A stretch of DNA of 64,000 nt from Roseiarcus sp963833955 (GCA_963833955.1 CAWHZY010000010.1:124001-188000); one strand, 5' to 3'; shown: positions 1 to 7,859, counted from the first letter of the stretch. Numbers and translations are program-made. Notes: generated by a model not told the origin, from the letters alone.

Positions 1-360
1 ACCCTCGGGAGGATCGGAGCACGCCAAGGCGATCAGCTTCGCCTCCTTCTCCCCGTCGAAGATCCGCGGCACAGGCGGCGTCTCTCGCGCCTTGCGGCTT
101 AGCACCGCGTCCAGACCTTCCTCGACCAATTGCCTGCGAGTCCGGTAAACCATCGAGGCGGTCGTATCCAACGCCTTGACGATCTCGCTGTCGCTCCAAC
201 CTTCCCCCGCTTCCGAAATGTCCGCCTTCAGCAAGATCTGGACCTTCGTCAGCCGCGTCGCCGGGATCTCGCCTTTCCTTCTCAGGCCCTCAAGGCGCTC
301 GCGCTCCTCAGCGCTCAGACGAACCACGTATCGCTTTACTGCAACCTCTCGCGACCCCAT
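1..360 (-). CDS. IS630-family transposase, N-terminal part (runs off the left edge)
   Basis: The minus strand reads open from an ATG at 360 to the window edge, about 120 residues with no stop. The visible part is the DNA-binding N-terminus: a basic start (MGSREVAVKRYVVRLSAEER), then a helix-turn-helix stretch (WSDSEIVKALDTTASMVYRTRRQ) of the kind that opens IS630/Tc1-type transposases. The linker VPRIFDGEKEAKLIALACS leads into the DDE domain, which lies outside the window. A GGAG seven bases upstream supports the ATG at 360 over the in-frame ATG at 372. Whether the element is complete cannot be seen. An IS5-family element lies just upstream of its 5' end. Confidence 0.75.
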   Translation of the reverse strand, partial: MGSREVAVKRYVVRLSAEERERLEGLRRKGEIPATRLTKVQILLKADISEAGEGWSDSEIVKALDTTASMVYRTRRQLVEEGLDAVLSRKARETPPVPRIFDGEKEAKLIALACSDPPEG

Positions 361-437
361 CCTCGCCTCCATCCATAAAGGTGACCAGCGCGAGTGAATC
401 AATAAAAGGTTGCAACTTAGTTGAAGCGAGCGACTAG

Positions 438-1315
438 GCCGTGTGGACGAAATTTCGACAGATGGTGTTTTTTGGGATTCCTTCGTTGAATCGGGCATGA
501 TTCATCAGGACTTCGACCGAATCAGGGGCCGGAGCCGATGTCGACAAAGATGGATGAGGACGATTGGACGCACACGCTTGCGGTGTTTCGCGCCTGTCTG
601 CCGCGGCGAGGACGCAAGGCTGAGGATGACCGCCGCTTCCTCGAGGCGCTTCATTTCTTCACCGTCGAGAACGTGCGCTGGCGCGCGCTGCCGGAACGCT
701 TCGGTCCTTGGAACAGCGTGTGGAAACGCTTCGATCGCTTGAGCAAGGCTGGCGTCTTCGAGGCCTTCTTCGACACGCTCGCGTCCATGAGTTCCACGGC
801 GCATCTTATTCAGATGTTCGACTCCACCATCGTGCGCGCTCACGTGTCGGGGGCTGGAGCAAAGGGGGGCAAGAAGGCCAAGCGCTGGGGCGCTCGCGTG
901 GCGGCTTCAGCACGAAAATTCACGCAAAATCGGACGCCTCAGGCGACATCATCGCCTTCGACCTGACCGGCGGCGAAGCCTTCGACGGGCGTCACTTCGA
1001 AACCCTGCTCGATATCGGGCCCGACATTCAGCCCCGCGCCGTCATCTCTCGACAAAGGCTACGCCAGCAAGGCCAACCGGGACGCCGCGAGAGCGCGCGG
1101 CATCGCTCCGGTCATCCCGCACAAGACGAACGAAAACAACAAGCCAGCCTTCTTCGCCCGCACCCTCTACAAGGCTCGCGCCCGCATCGAGCAGGGCGTC
1201 GGACGGCTCAAGCGCTTCAAGCGGGTCGCGCTCCGATGCGAAAAGACCGAACGAAACTTCAGATCAATCGTCAGCTTCGCAGCCGCCCTTTGCTTGATCA
1301 AATTCGTCCACACGT
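438..1315 (+). mobile_element. IS5-family (IS427-like) insertion sequence, 878 bp
   Basis: The element is bounded by inverted ends sharing GTGTGGACGAA: GCCGTGTGGACGAA at the left, and ACGTGTGGACGAA as the reverse complement of the right end. The tetranucleotide CTAG flanks it on both sides (434-437 and 1316-1319), which fits the CTAG target preference of this group. Inside is one two-frame transposase gene. The edges are read directly from the sequence; the subgroup name is from recalled family features. Confidence 0.8.
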
Positions 1316-1319
1316 CTAG
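538..1319 (+). pseudogene. IS5-family transposase (OrfA-OrfB, -1 frameshift; OrfB also broken)
   Basis: OrfA starts at ATG 538 and carries the FLEALHFFTVENVRWRALP and FDSTIVRAH segments typical of IS427-like OrfA. Continuity with OrfB (GRSRGGFSTKIHAKSD, then GGEAFDGRHFETLL) needs a -1 shift. This falls exactly on a slippery heptamer, A AAG GGG at 861-867, so it is probably programmed. Near 1048-1050 there is a second shift: DKGYASKANRDAARARGI and the C-terminal RARIEQGVGRLKRFKRVALR continue in another frame. One extra base there would explain it. The second shift is not expected for this family, so this copy is probably inactive unless the base is a sequencing error. Confidence 0.75.
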
Positions 1320-1377
1320 CGCGGCGGATGCTCGCTGCTTGGGAGGTCGCTGATCCCGGCCGATTGGACGAAGGAAA

Positions 1378-1617
1378 ATGAAACAAGTGTTTGTCTTCGC
1401 CGTCGCAGTTCTCGCGCTCGCGGGACCGACCTATGCCGCCGACTACGGCGCGCCGCTATGCACCGGAGGAACAATTCAAGCGCCGGAGCCCCCGATCTGT
1501 ATCAATCAGGCGGAGACCGGGGCCTATGCGGTGCGCGCCGGAGAGTCGCTGCGCTGCGGTGGCCCGTCTGACTGCACCCGGATCATCAAGGCTTGGCGGA
1601 AGGAGGCCCGCCAGTGA
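1378..1617 (+). CDS. Small secreted cysteine-containing protein, first gene of a three-gene operon
   Basis: A 79-residue protein with a clear signal peptide (MKQVFVFAVAVLALAGPTYA, cleavage expected after TYA). The mature part has four cysteines in a short, proline-rich stretch and ends with basic residues. An RBS-like GAAGGAAA sits just before the ATG. The stop overlaps the GTG start of the next gene (GTGA), so translation is probably coupled. I do not recognise a family. Two more small exported proteins follow, so this looks like an exported accessory set beside phage-derived DNA. Confidence 0.6.
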   Translation: MKQVFVFAVAVLALAGPTYAADYGAPLCTGGTIQAPEPPICINQAETGAYAVRAGESLRCGGPSDCTRIIKAWRKEARQ

Positions 1618-2231
1618 TCCGCATCACCATTGTCGCCGCGGTGCTCGGGATCGCGACAGCCGCGCATGCTGGGAGTCTTGGGCCGCAGCCTGTCCCGATG
1701 CCGACCGAGGCACCAGCGAGCGATCCTGCGTCTGGCATTCACACCAGTAGGGGGACACTGCTCGATCGCATAGACCTACAGCCATATCTTAAAGCGTGCG
1801 CAGGGGTCGCCAACATTCCGACGCAGAACGTTTCCGAGGAATTCGACATCGGTGGCGTGCACTCCACTTACTATTTCGGCTGGCAGTGCTGGCGCGGAGT
1901 CCTCTACGTTACGGATGGGAGCATGGGCTCGCAGTCGACACCCGACGCCCCGGGCAATGATACGTGGATCAGAGTCAACATCACCCCGGATGGCCGCCCG
2001 GTGGTTTCGTGCCCCTGCGGGATGCCGCGGTTCATCGGGGGAGATGACGGCGCGCCCGATCGCTGGGTGTGGACATGGTCATCGGACGGACAAGAGCATT
2101 CGCTTCGGGAGCGGCCTATCGGTCTAACGGATGAAAAGGCTCGGGCCTGGGCGAGTCAGGCGATGCGCGACCCGCGGCTGCGGCGCACGGTGAGCAACAT
2201 TCTCTGGGCGTGGGGAGTGCCCCTGCAATGA
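1614..2231 (+). CDS. Secreted protein of unknown function, second gene of the operon
   Basis: About 205 residues from a GTG start at 1614. AGGAGG at 1601-1606 is ideally spaced for it, and the start overlaps the previous stop. An in-frame ATG at 1593 lies inside the upstream gene, before the Shine-Dalgarno, so it is unlikely. The signal peptide is VIRITIVAAVLGIATAAHA. The mature protein is rich in aromatic and glycine residues with a Cys-Pro-Cys near the middle (VVSCPCGMPRFIGG) and other single cysteines, consistent with a periplasmic or secreted fold. No known domain is recognised. Its stop overlaps the next start (ATGA). Confidence 0.6.
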   Translation: MIRITIVAAVLGIATAAHAGSLGPQPVPMPTEAPASDPASGIHTSRGTLLDRIDLQPYLKACAGVANIPTQNVSEEFDIGGVHSTYYFGWQCWRGVLYVTDGSMGSQSTPDAPGNDTWIRVNITPDGRPVVSCPCGMPRFIGGDDGAPDRWVWTWSSDGQEHSLRERPIGLTDEKARAWASQAMRDPRLRRTVSNILWAWGVPLQ

Positions 2232-2674
2232 TCCGCGTTACCATCGCCGCCGCCCTGGCGCTCGCTGCTTTGTCAAGTGAAGCCACGGGCCGCCCGCTTC
2301 CGCCGGGGGAGATCGCGCCGACGCCCAACATGCTGAAAAGAGCTGCGCGGCAGATACCGCCAGAGGGTCCGAACGAGCGAAACGAGTATCACTTCCGTCG
2401 CCTCGGGGAGACGATCTTCGTCTGCGGCTATCACTGGGGTGCGAACGGCGGCTTTTGCGTCCGGACGCCGCTTTCCGAGGTCAAACGCATCGATGACTTA
2501 GCTGAGGACACATGTCGGCACGGGGCCCCCGACGCCATAATCTCGCATGCTATGACCGGCGAGGCCATCGTTCTCAACTACGACTGCAAGCACGGCCGCA
2601 TGGTGCGGGAGCCCTACGCCAATCACTTCGACGCCGACGGATGGATGCTTGAGGAATGGAAGCCGCTGCGCTGA
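2228..2674 (+). CDS. Secreted protein of unknown function, third gene of the operon
   Basis: 148 residues from ATG 2228, overlapping the previous stop by four bases. The leader MIRVTIAAALALAALSSEATG closely resembles that of the gene before it, suggesting duplication or shared leader ancestry. The mature part has four cysteines (FVCGYHWGANGGFCV, EDTCRHG, YDCKHG), which could form two disulfides. An intrinsic terminator follows 35 bases after the stop, so the operon ends here. Function unknown. Confidence 0.6.
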   Translation: MIRVTIAAALALAALSSEATGRPLPPGEIAPTPNMLKRAARQIPPEGPNERNEYHFRRLGETIFVCGYHWGANGGFCVRTPLSEVKRIDDLAEDTCRHGAPDAIISHAMTGEAIVLNYDCKHGRMVREPYANHFDADGWMLEEWKPLR

Positions 2675-2709
2675 GGCCGGCGTGGCGTAGAGCGGGCGAC
2701 CATGAAGCG

Positions 2710-2738
2710 AGGGGCGGCTTCGGCTGCCCTTTCTTTTT
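2710..2738 (+). terminator. Intrinsic terminator with UUCG tetraloop
   Basis: A nine-pair stem (AGGGGCGGC, loop TTCG, GCTGCCCTT, including two G-U pairs) is followed at once by TCTTTTT. It lies just downstream of the three secreted-protein genes on the same strand and should end that transcript. Confidence 0.8.
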
Positions 2739-2807
2739 GCTCGCCCGACGCCCAAAATGGGGAGACTTCGACTCGATAAGGCACTGAGAGGGAAACCGTA
2801 AGCGGCA

Positions 2808-3566
2808 ATGCCCGACGTCACCCCGCGGCAAATCATCGAGGCGATCAACATAATGTTTGGTCAGCCTTTGAACGAATTGGAACTCCCGCAACATCACAAA
2901 CAGGCCGAAGTGAGAGCGCTTTTAGGCTTGCTCGATCAATTGCCAAACGCGCTAATTACACTCCCCTTTTACAAATATCTTGAGTTTGAACGCGCCCGTG
3001 CTGCGCTGTTAACTGTCCTCCCAAGATGGAATCTGGGAGAAACGACCATCGGACCGGGTGTAGGCGGAAAAAATCCTGTAGCGCTTCTAGCTCGCTTGCT
3101 CGCCGAATGCCCGAACGATTTGCCACCCCCCGAGCCTGAGTTTCCCTTCATAGCGGATGAAGACACTCGGCTCGGCATCGAAGACAGGACGCGGGCCGCG
3201 TGGGTCGATTTCGGCGCGGGGGAATGGTTGGGCGCAACGACTTCAGCGGCCGTCGCCCTTGAGGCAGTGCTGCTATGGGAAATTAAGCGGCTGAGAAAAT
3301 CTGCGCTTGAAAGAGTGCGTAAGGAAGCTGAGAAAAGCCCCGACGACATGGTCTTAGCCGAACTAATCGAAGAGGCCTTGGGTAAGCGATCGATTTCCGA
3401 TGGAGCCGCGAAGCAGGCTCATCTTGCGCGCGATGCTCGAAATCTCATTCATCCCGGCAAGGTTGCTCGCTCAGGTACAGCCTGCGATAAGGCTACGGCA
3501 TTGTCAGCATTCGCTGGACTCTACCGAATTGCAAGCGAACTAAGGGCAACGTTGTGCCGCGGCTGA
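2808..3566 (+). CDS. Hypothetical protein with HEPN-like C-terminal motif
   Basis: 252 residues, lower GC than its surroundings. The middle holds a hydrophobic alanine-rich helix (WLGATTSAAVALEAVLLWEI) followed by a charged helical stretch (KRLRKSALERVRKEAEKS). The C-terminus has HLARDARNLIHPGKVARSG, an Arg-Asn-x2-His-Pro arrangement seen in HEPN-like helical domains of toxins and defence proteins; here that is only a motif resemblance. It stands alone between the terminator at 2738 and decayed phage genes, with no visible partner. It could be an accessory or defence gene carried with the phage remnant, but no activity can be assigned. Confidence 0.5.
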   Translation: MPDVTPRQIIEAINIMFGQPLNELELPQHHKQAEVRALLGLLDQLPNALITLPFYKYLEFERARAALLTVLPRWNLGETTIGPGVGGKNPVALLARLLAECPNDLPPPEPEFPFIADEDTRLGIEDRTRAAWVDFGAGEWLGATTSAAVALEAVLLWEIKRLRKSALERVRKEAEKSPDDMVLAELIEEALGKRSISDGAAKQAHLARDARNLIHPGKVARSGTACDKATALSAFAGLYRIASELRATLCRG

Positions 3567-3639
3567 GTGGAAGAATTCTAGGCCAAGTGAGATCGTCGCG
3601 CGACCCCTTATCGAGCATCGACGCTGCCCAAGGAATCGC

Positions 3640-3825
3640 AGGGCTAAGATTCGCCCGGACGGCAAGGGCGGCTATCTGATTACACTGCCGCGCAGCGTGC
3701 TCGATCGGCTGAAGGCGATGCGAGGCACGGGCGAGAGCTACCGCGACGTGATCATCCGCGTTGCGAGGGAGCGAGGGACGGGGCGCCCAACCGTCATGTC
3801 GTCTCTGAGGCCATGCGCAGAATAA
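3640..3825 (+). pseudogene. Decayed small gene with ribbon-helix-helix/VapB-like motif
   Basis: The open frame reads KIRPDGKGGYLITLPRSVLD then RLKAMRGTGESYRDVIIRVA before a TAA at 3823. The RLKxMRxxGESYxDV segment is like the C-terminal part of small antitoxin-type (VapB/DUF217-like) proteins. No ATG, GTG or TTG lies at the expected start. The codon where one would expect Met (before Ala-Lys-Ile) is AGG at 3640, so a start codon lost by one substitution is plausible. A related copy lies on the other strand just beyond the terminase gene. Confidence 0.4.
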
Positions 3826-4041
3826 CCTGGCCATAGTTTCGGCCCGGCCGTTTTTGAACACGTCAATCTGATTGATCGTTTGCTCGTCGAGCCAAAGGTA
3901 AAAACCGCGCGGGGCCTCCGTCACGACCTCATTAAGACGGGGCCGCCGCACCTCGGGCAGCCGCCAGGACAGGCGCTTGCACCGCATGGCGTAGGTTCCG
4001 CTCAATTCCAGTCCATCTCTGATGCACTATGCCTAGCGACG

Positions 4042-5835
4042 ATGTCCCCTCTTGACGACATCCGCCGCGCCGCTTTGCAGGCCCTGAGGACGCCCCCGGG
4101 GATCGAGCTTTCGCGCTGGATCGAGGCCGCCGTCCGGCTGCCGGGAAGCCAGGCGGAGCCCGGCCCGATGCGCTTGTGGCCGTTTCAACGCGCGATCGCC
4201 GACTCGATCGGCGCCCCCGAGGTCGAGCGCGTCAGCGTCCTGAAATCCGCGCGGATAGGCTACACCTCGCTCCTGAGCAGCGTGATCGCGTACTACGTCT
4301 CGGCCGACCCGAGCTCGATCCTTGTCGTCCAGCCAACACAATCGGATTGCCGGGGCTTCGTCGTCGACGATCTTGAGCCGCTCTTCGAGGCCGCGCCCGC
4401 CTTGAGCGGAAGGCTGAAGCCGCCGAGCCGGACACCGGACGAGCGCAGCACGATCGCGCACCGCATCTTCCCCGGCGGCTCGCTCAAGATCGTCGCCGCC
4501 CGCGCGCCGCGAAACCTGCGTCGACACGGCGCGAAGGTCCTTTTGCTCGACGAGGTCGACGGCTACGAGATGACTGCCGAGGGTGACGCGGTCGCGCTCG
4601 CGGAAAAGCGGACGCTCGCCTATCGCGACCGCAAGATCGTCTGCGGGTCCACGCCGCTGTTCGAGTCGACCTCGGCGATTCTGCGGCTCTATCAGCAAAG
4701 CGATCAGCGCATCTTCGAGGTTCCGTGTCACGCCTGCGGAGGCTTCTCCGAGTTCACATGGGCGTGCATCGAATGGGAGCCCGATCGGCCGGAAACCGCG
4801 GCCTTTCGTTGCCCGCATTGCGCGGCCCTCGTCTCCGAACGGGAAAAGGCCACGATGGTCGAGCGCGGCGCCTGGCGGGCCACGCGGCCGGAGGTCAGGG
4901 GGCATCACGGCTACAGGCTCAGCTCGCTCATCAGCCCGCTCCCCAACGCCGCCTGGGGCAAATTGGCGGCCGAATTCCTCGCCGCCAAGAAAGACCCCGA
5001 TCTGCTTCGCGTGTTTGTCAACACCGTGCTCGGCGAGCCGTGGCGGGCGGGCGAGGATACGGGGCCCGACGAGCACGAGCTTGCATCGCGAATGGAGCCG
5101 TTCTCGCTCGAGGCGATTCCACCGGAGGTCCTAATCCTCACCGCCGGCGTCGATGTGCAAGACGATCGCTTCGAGGTCTCGACGCTGGGCTTCGCTCGCG
5201 ACGGCGCGGTCTACGTCCTCGCCCATGACGTGATTTTTGGCAGACCGCAGGACGTCGCCGACGAGGCGTGGCGCGATCTTGATGACCACCTTCGCCGCCG
5301 CTTTCCGCATCCGAAGGGAGGCGTCCTCAAGATCGACGCATGCGCGATCGACGCCGGCGACGGCGACAGCTACGTCCAGGTCCTCGAGTTCTGCTCGTCG
5401 CGCTACGGGCGCCGCGTGTTCGCGATCAAGGGCGTCGACGGATTCTCCCGGCCGCCGCTCGTGACGTCGAAGAGCACGCACCGGAAGGGCCGGCTGTTTA
5501 TCGTCGGCGTGGATCCGCTCAAGAATCGCATCCTGTCGATGATCGCCAAGCCGGGCATGATGCCCTTCTCGGGCTCGTTGGCGGAGGCTCCCGACTATTT
5601 CGCCCAACTCCTCGCCGAGCGCGTCGTCACGCGATACAGGCGCGGAAAGCCGATGCTGCGTCTCGAGCGGCGGCAGGGCGTCCGCTCAGAGGCGATCGAC
5701 TGCGCGACCTATGCCCTTGCCGCGCGCGCTGGGCTGACGATCGACCTCGACCGGCGTGAGGCGGAGCTGGCTTCGCAGACCTCGCCAGAGCGCAAGGCGC
5801 CTGCGATCTATCGTAGCTCATGGATGAGCGGATGA
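4042..5835 (+). CDS. Phage terminase large subunit (GpA family)
   Basis: 597 residues from ATG 4042, preferred over an upstream extension that has no family likeness. It is the packaging motor and nuclease of a tailed phage. The N-terminal ATPase domain has WPFQRAIADSIG, a Walker A-like SVLKSARIGYTS and a Walker B LLLDEVDGYE. The middle has a zinc-ribbon-like pair, CHACGG and CPHC. The C-terminal nuclease half has GVDVQDDRFEV and the acidic AIDAGDGDSY. Length and domain order match GpA. No small terminase, portal or capsid gene lies nearby, so this is a lone survivor of a prophage. It may still be translated but has no obvious partner. Confidence 0.9.
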   Translation: MSPLDDIRRAALQALRTPPGIELSRWIEAAVRLPGSQAEPGPMRLWPFQRAIADSIGAPEVERVSVLKSARIGYTSLLSSVIAYYVSADPSSILVVQPTQSDCRGFVVDDLEPLFEAAPALSGRLKPPSRTPDERSTIAHRIFPGGSLKIVAARAPRNLRRHGAKVLLLDEVDGYEMTAEGDAVALAEKRTLAYRDRKIVCGSTPLFESTSAILRLYQQSDQRIFEVPCHACGGFSEFTWACIEWEPDRPETAAFRCPHCAALVSEREKATMVERGAWRATRPEVRGHHGYRLSSLISPLPNAAWGKLAAEFLAAKKDPDLLRVFVNTVLGEPWRAGEDTGPDEHELASRMEPFSLEAIPPEVLILTAGVDVQDDRFEVSTLGFARDGAVYVLAHDVIFGRPQDVADEAWRDLDDHLRRRFPHPKGGVLKIDACAIDAGDGDSYVQVLEFCSSRYGRRVFAIKGVDGFSRPPLVTSKSTHRKGRLFIVGVDPLKNRILSMIAKPGMMPFSGSLAEAPDYFAQLLAERVVTRYRRGKPMLRLERRQGVRSEAIDCATYALAARAGLTIDLDRREAELASQTSPERKAPAIYRSSWMSG

Positions 5836-6002
5836 GACCGGGTCGGCGCCCCGCCGGCGGCGAAGGGGTCCGGCGCACCGTTCATTGACGCGACGTCGCT
5901 GTAGCTCTCGCCGGGATCGCGCATCGTCTTGAGGCGCGCGAGGACGGCCGGATCGAGCCAGATGAGCCGCTCGCCGTTGGGCGTCGGGCTCGTGGCAATG
6001 TC
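5808..6002 (-). pseudogene. Fragment of a small RHH/VapB-like protein
   Basis: The minus-strand frame reads TPNGERLIWLDPAVLARLKT then MRDPGESYSDVA and then runs into unrelated sequence, overlapping the terminase 3' end. The RLKxMRxxGESYSDV core matches the decayed gene at 3640-3825 on the plus strand. No standard start codon is available near residue one (only ATT codons), and the usual Leu-rich C-terminus is missing. I read it as the C-terminal half of a small protein whose N-terminal half survives separately around 7.3-7.7 kb. Confidence 0.4.
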
Positions 6003-6232
6003 AGTCTGTTTTTTACCAATTCCTGTCGAGCTGCTCCCAAATGCCGGCGAGATGCGCAATGTAATCACCTGGGTCGGGGCAATGCCCGAGGAACGTGTGA
6101 GCTGTTTGAACATATTGCCGGACAGAAAGCTTCGCCGCGGCGATGTCGCGCCGTTCCTGTTGAGAACGAAATTCATCAGCCTGCGGGCTGGCGGGATTTA
6201 GCCAATTATTTTCAAGGTCGAGCACTTTCTCA

Positions 6233-7167
6233 GAGCCTGAACTCGAAAAGTCTACGGCCTGGCGAGCCGCCTGACGGCGAGTTGGATGCAAGCGAGTGTG
6301 ATGAAGGCCGTAAGGGTATCAGCGAGGTTCTCGTAATCTTTGGCCAGGCGGCGGTTTCGGCCGAACCACGAAAAGGTCCGTTCGACAACCCAACGACGCG
6401 GCAGGACGATAAATCCTGAACTGTCGTCGGGACGTTTGACGATCTCCACCCGCAGCGGCGGCTGCGCGGCGACGGCGTGTTGGACCTGGCGGGCGTTGTA
6501 GCCGCCATCGGCCCAGACGAGTTCGAGCCAATTGAAGCGCTGGCGGATGCGGTCAAACACCAGGGCGGCGCCGTCCCGGTCCTGAATGGCGGCGGAGTGA
6601 ACCACCACCCGCAGGGGCAAGCCTTCGGTATCGACCAGAGCGTCGATCTTGCGCCCCTTCACCTTCTTGCCGGCGTCATAACCCACTGCCTCTGCTTCAT
6701 CTTTCGCGCATCCCCCTTTTCGGCCGACTTGAGCGACTGGCTGTCGATGACGCCGGCGCTGGGGCTCGCCTCCCGCCCCAGCCGTTCGCGCAGCGCCGCG
6801 CGCAGGTCCTCCCAGATCGCCTCCCACACGCCCTGCCGCTGGAAAGCGCGGAAGAGGTTGTAGACCGTCGAGCGCGGCGGGAACACCCCGCGCGGCAAAT
6901 AGCGCCACGGGCAACCGGTTCGCAGAAGATAGAAAATCGCGTTCATCGCCAAGCGCATGTCGGTTTGGCGCGGCCGTCCGCCCGGCTTCGCCGGCGGGAT
7001 CAGAGGCGCCAAGCGATCCCATTCCGCATCGCTCAGATCGCTCGGCAGACAATCCCCAGCTTGGCGATACCGGCTCCGATCAGCGTCCGTCCACATCCCA
7101 AATCATCCTCAAAATTGCAGATGACACGGTAAATCATTCCTTCCTTAACGACTTCTGAGACAGGCTC
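6233..7167 (-). mobile_element. IS5-family (IS1031-like) insertion sequence, 935 bp
   Basis: The ends are inverted: GAGCCTGAACTCGAAAAGTC at the left, and GAGCCTGTCTCAGAAGTCG as the reverse complement of the right. TCA is duplicated at 6230-6232 and 7168-7170, as expected for the TNA target of IS5 relatives. The transposase reads on the minus strand and fills the element. It looks intact and recent: edges and duplication are clean and the transposase is complete apart from a probably programmed shift. Confidence 0.85.
6252..7096 (-). CDS. IS5-family transposase made by -1 ribosomal frameshifting
   Basis: Zero frame starts at ATG 7096 (MWTDADRSRY) and carries LSDAEWDRLAPLIPP, the FYLLRTGCPWRYLP motif and the DDE aspartate in GVIDSQSLKSAEKG. 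The rest (GYDAGKKVKGRKIDALVDT, LVWADGGYNARQV, RWVVERTFSWFGRNRRLAKD with the catalytic glutamate) is in the -1 frame. The frames meet at A AAG GGG (6719 to 6713), a canonical slippery heptamer read in the correct phase. Programmed frameshifting would give one full transposase of about 280 residues. No other lesion is visible. Confidence 0.85.
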
Positions 7168-7381
7168 TCAAGCTGGTTGAGTTTTGCGCGCAAGTCTTGA
7201 CAGGTTGCAGCGCGCGCATGAGCTGCGCCGATGGTTCCGATAAGCGCGAAGGCAAAGAGGATCGACTTTAGACGCCTGGCTTTAGCGCCGCCACCGGCGG
7301 CGATCGCCTCGAAGGCCGCGGGGGTGATCGCGATACGGATCATTGTCGCAGCGGAAAACGCGCTCGCGGTGGCGCCGCTCC

Positions 7382-7603
7382 TCATGGTCGACCGGTTGTC
7401 CACTTTCGCGGCATGCGATGCGTCTTGGCTGGGTCTTTGAGGTCTTCGATAAGCTTAGCAAGAAGCTCGCGGGATTTTGGTGAGACCGGCATTTCAGGCC
7501 TCGAAAGGTCAAGACGAGGGTCATCCTCGACCTGCGCGCGTTTGCGCTTTTTGGGCGGGGCTTTGCTGAGGGTCGGGCCATTGTTCGGGTGCATTTTACT
7601 CAA
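7382..7603 (-). CDS. Small charged hypothetical protein
   Basis: 73 residues from a TTG at 7603 (or 70 from ATG at 7594). It is very basic at the start (KAPPKKRKRAQVEDDPRLDL) with a helical middle (SPKSRELLAKLIEDLKDPAK). No membrane segment or signal peptide and no family recognised. It lies between two minus-strand gene fragments in the phage-like remnant. The lack of frame damage and amphipathic composition suggest a real gene, but this is inference. Confidence 0.4.
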   Translation of the reverse strand: MSKMHPNNGPTLSKAPPKKRKRAQVEDDPRLDLSRPEMPVSPKSRELLAKLIEDLKDPAKTHRMPRKWTTGRP

Positions 7604-7618
7604 GGGCGTCGCTCCGCG

Positions 7619-7708
7619 TTATTGGCGTCGAAGCCCCGCGCATGAGCCGAGCGGGAGCGTGGCGGCCATCCCCTCGAACGCTTTTGGGTTGGCTCCGATG
7701 CGGATCAT
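7619..7708 (-). pseudogene. N-terminal fragment of a small phage-region protein family
   Basis: A 29-codon frame, MIRIGANPKAFEGMAATLPL then GS, closing at TAA 7619. The opening closely parallels MIRIAITPAAFEAIAA at 7343. From memory of related alphaproteobacterial proteins, this N-terminus normally continues into a GERLIWLxxxVxxRLxxMRGPGESYSDV C-terminus like the fragment at 5808-6002. I read it as a truncated copy of that family. Confidence 0.35.
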
Positions 7709-7783
7709 TTTTGTTTCGTTAGCCCATCGTTAGCCCGCACGCTGGCGGCTCTTCGGCTATCCACGCTAACCCTTTGATTTTAA

Positions 7784-7859
7784 TGGTGCCCAGGGGCGGA
7801 ATCGAACCACCGACACCGTGATTTTCAGTCACGTGCTCTACCAACTGAGCTACCTGGGC
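7784..7859 (-). tRNA. tRNA-Phe (GAA)
   Basis: On the minus strand a full cloverleaf runs from GCCCAGG at 7859 to CCTGGGCA and an encoded CCA at 7784. The D-arm is GCTCAGTTGGTAGAGC. The anticodon stem CGTGA/TCACG encloses CTGAAAA, giving anticodon GAA. The T-arm is CGGTGGTTCGATTCCGCC. It forms the right boundary of the accessory region; tRNA genes are common integration sites, although no integrase or duplicated tRNA end is seen here. Confidence 0.95.

Larger units (their letters stand above)
6013..7343 (-). pseudogene. Secreted-protein gene interrupted by an IS5-family element
   Basis: The 5' part (7343 to 7168) starts with MIRIAITPAAFEAIAA and contains a signal-peptide-like LKSILFAFALIGTIGAAHA followed by TCQDLRAKLNQLE. 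The 3' part (6229 to 6013) reads KVLDLENNWLNPASPQADEF on to GIWEQLDRNW and a TAA. Removing the element and one copy of the TCA duplication joins ...LNQLE directly to KVLDLENN... in frame, so the original was one gene encoding a small exported protein. The present 5' part ends within the insertion after a few foreign codons. Function unknown. Confidence 0.7.

Noticed and set aside
3493..4005. Minus-strand ORF with GFYLWLDEQTINQID
   Set aside because: The first part vaguely resembles the small RHH family, but the rest runs antisense through other fragments and no clear start or end can be set.
4033..5076. Long antisense ORF opposite the terminase
   Set aside because: Arginine- and glycine-rich with no family likeness; a typical shadow of a GC-rich gene in the opposite frame.
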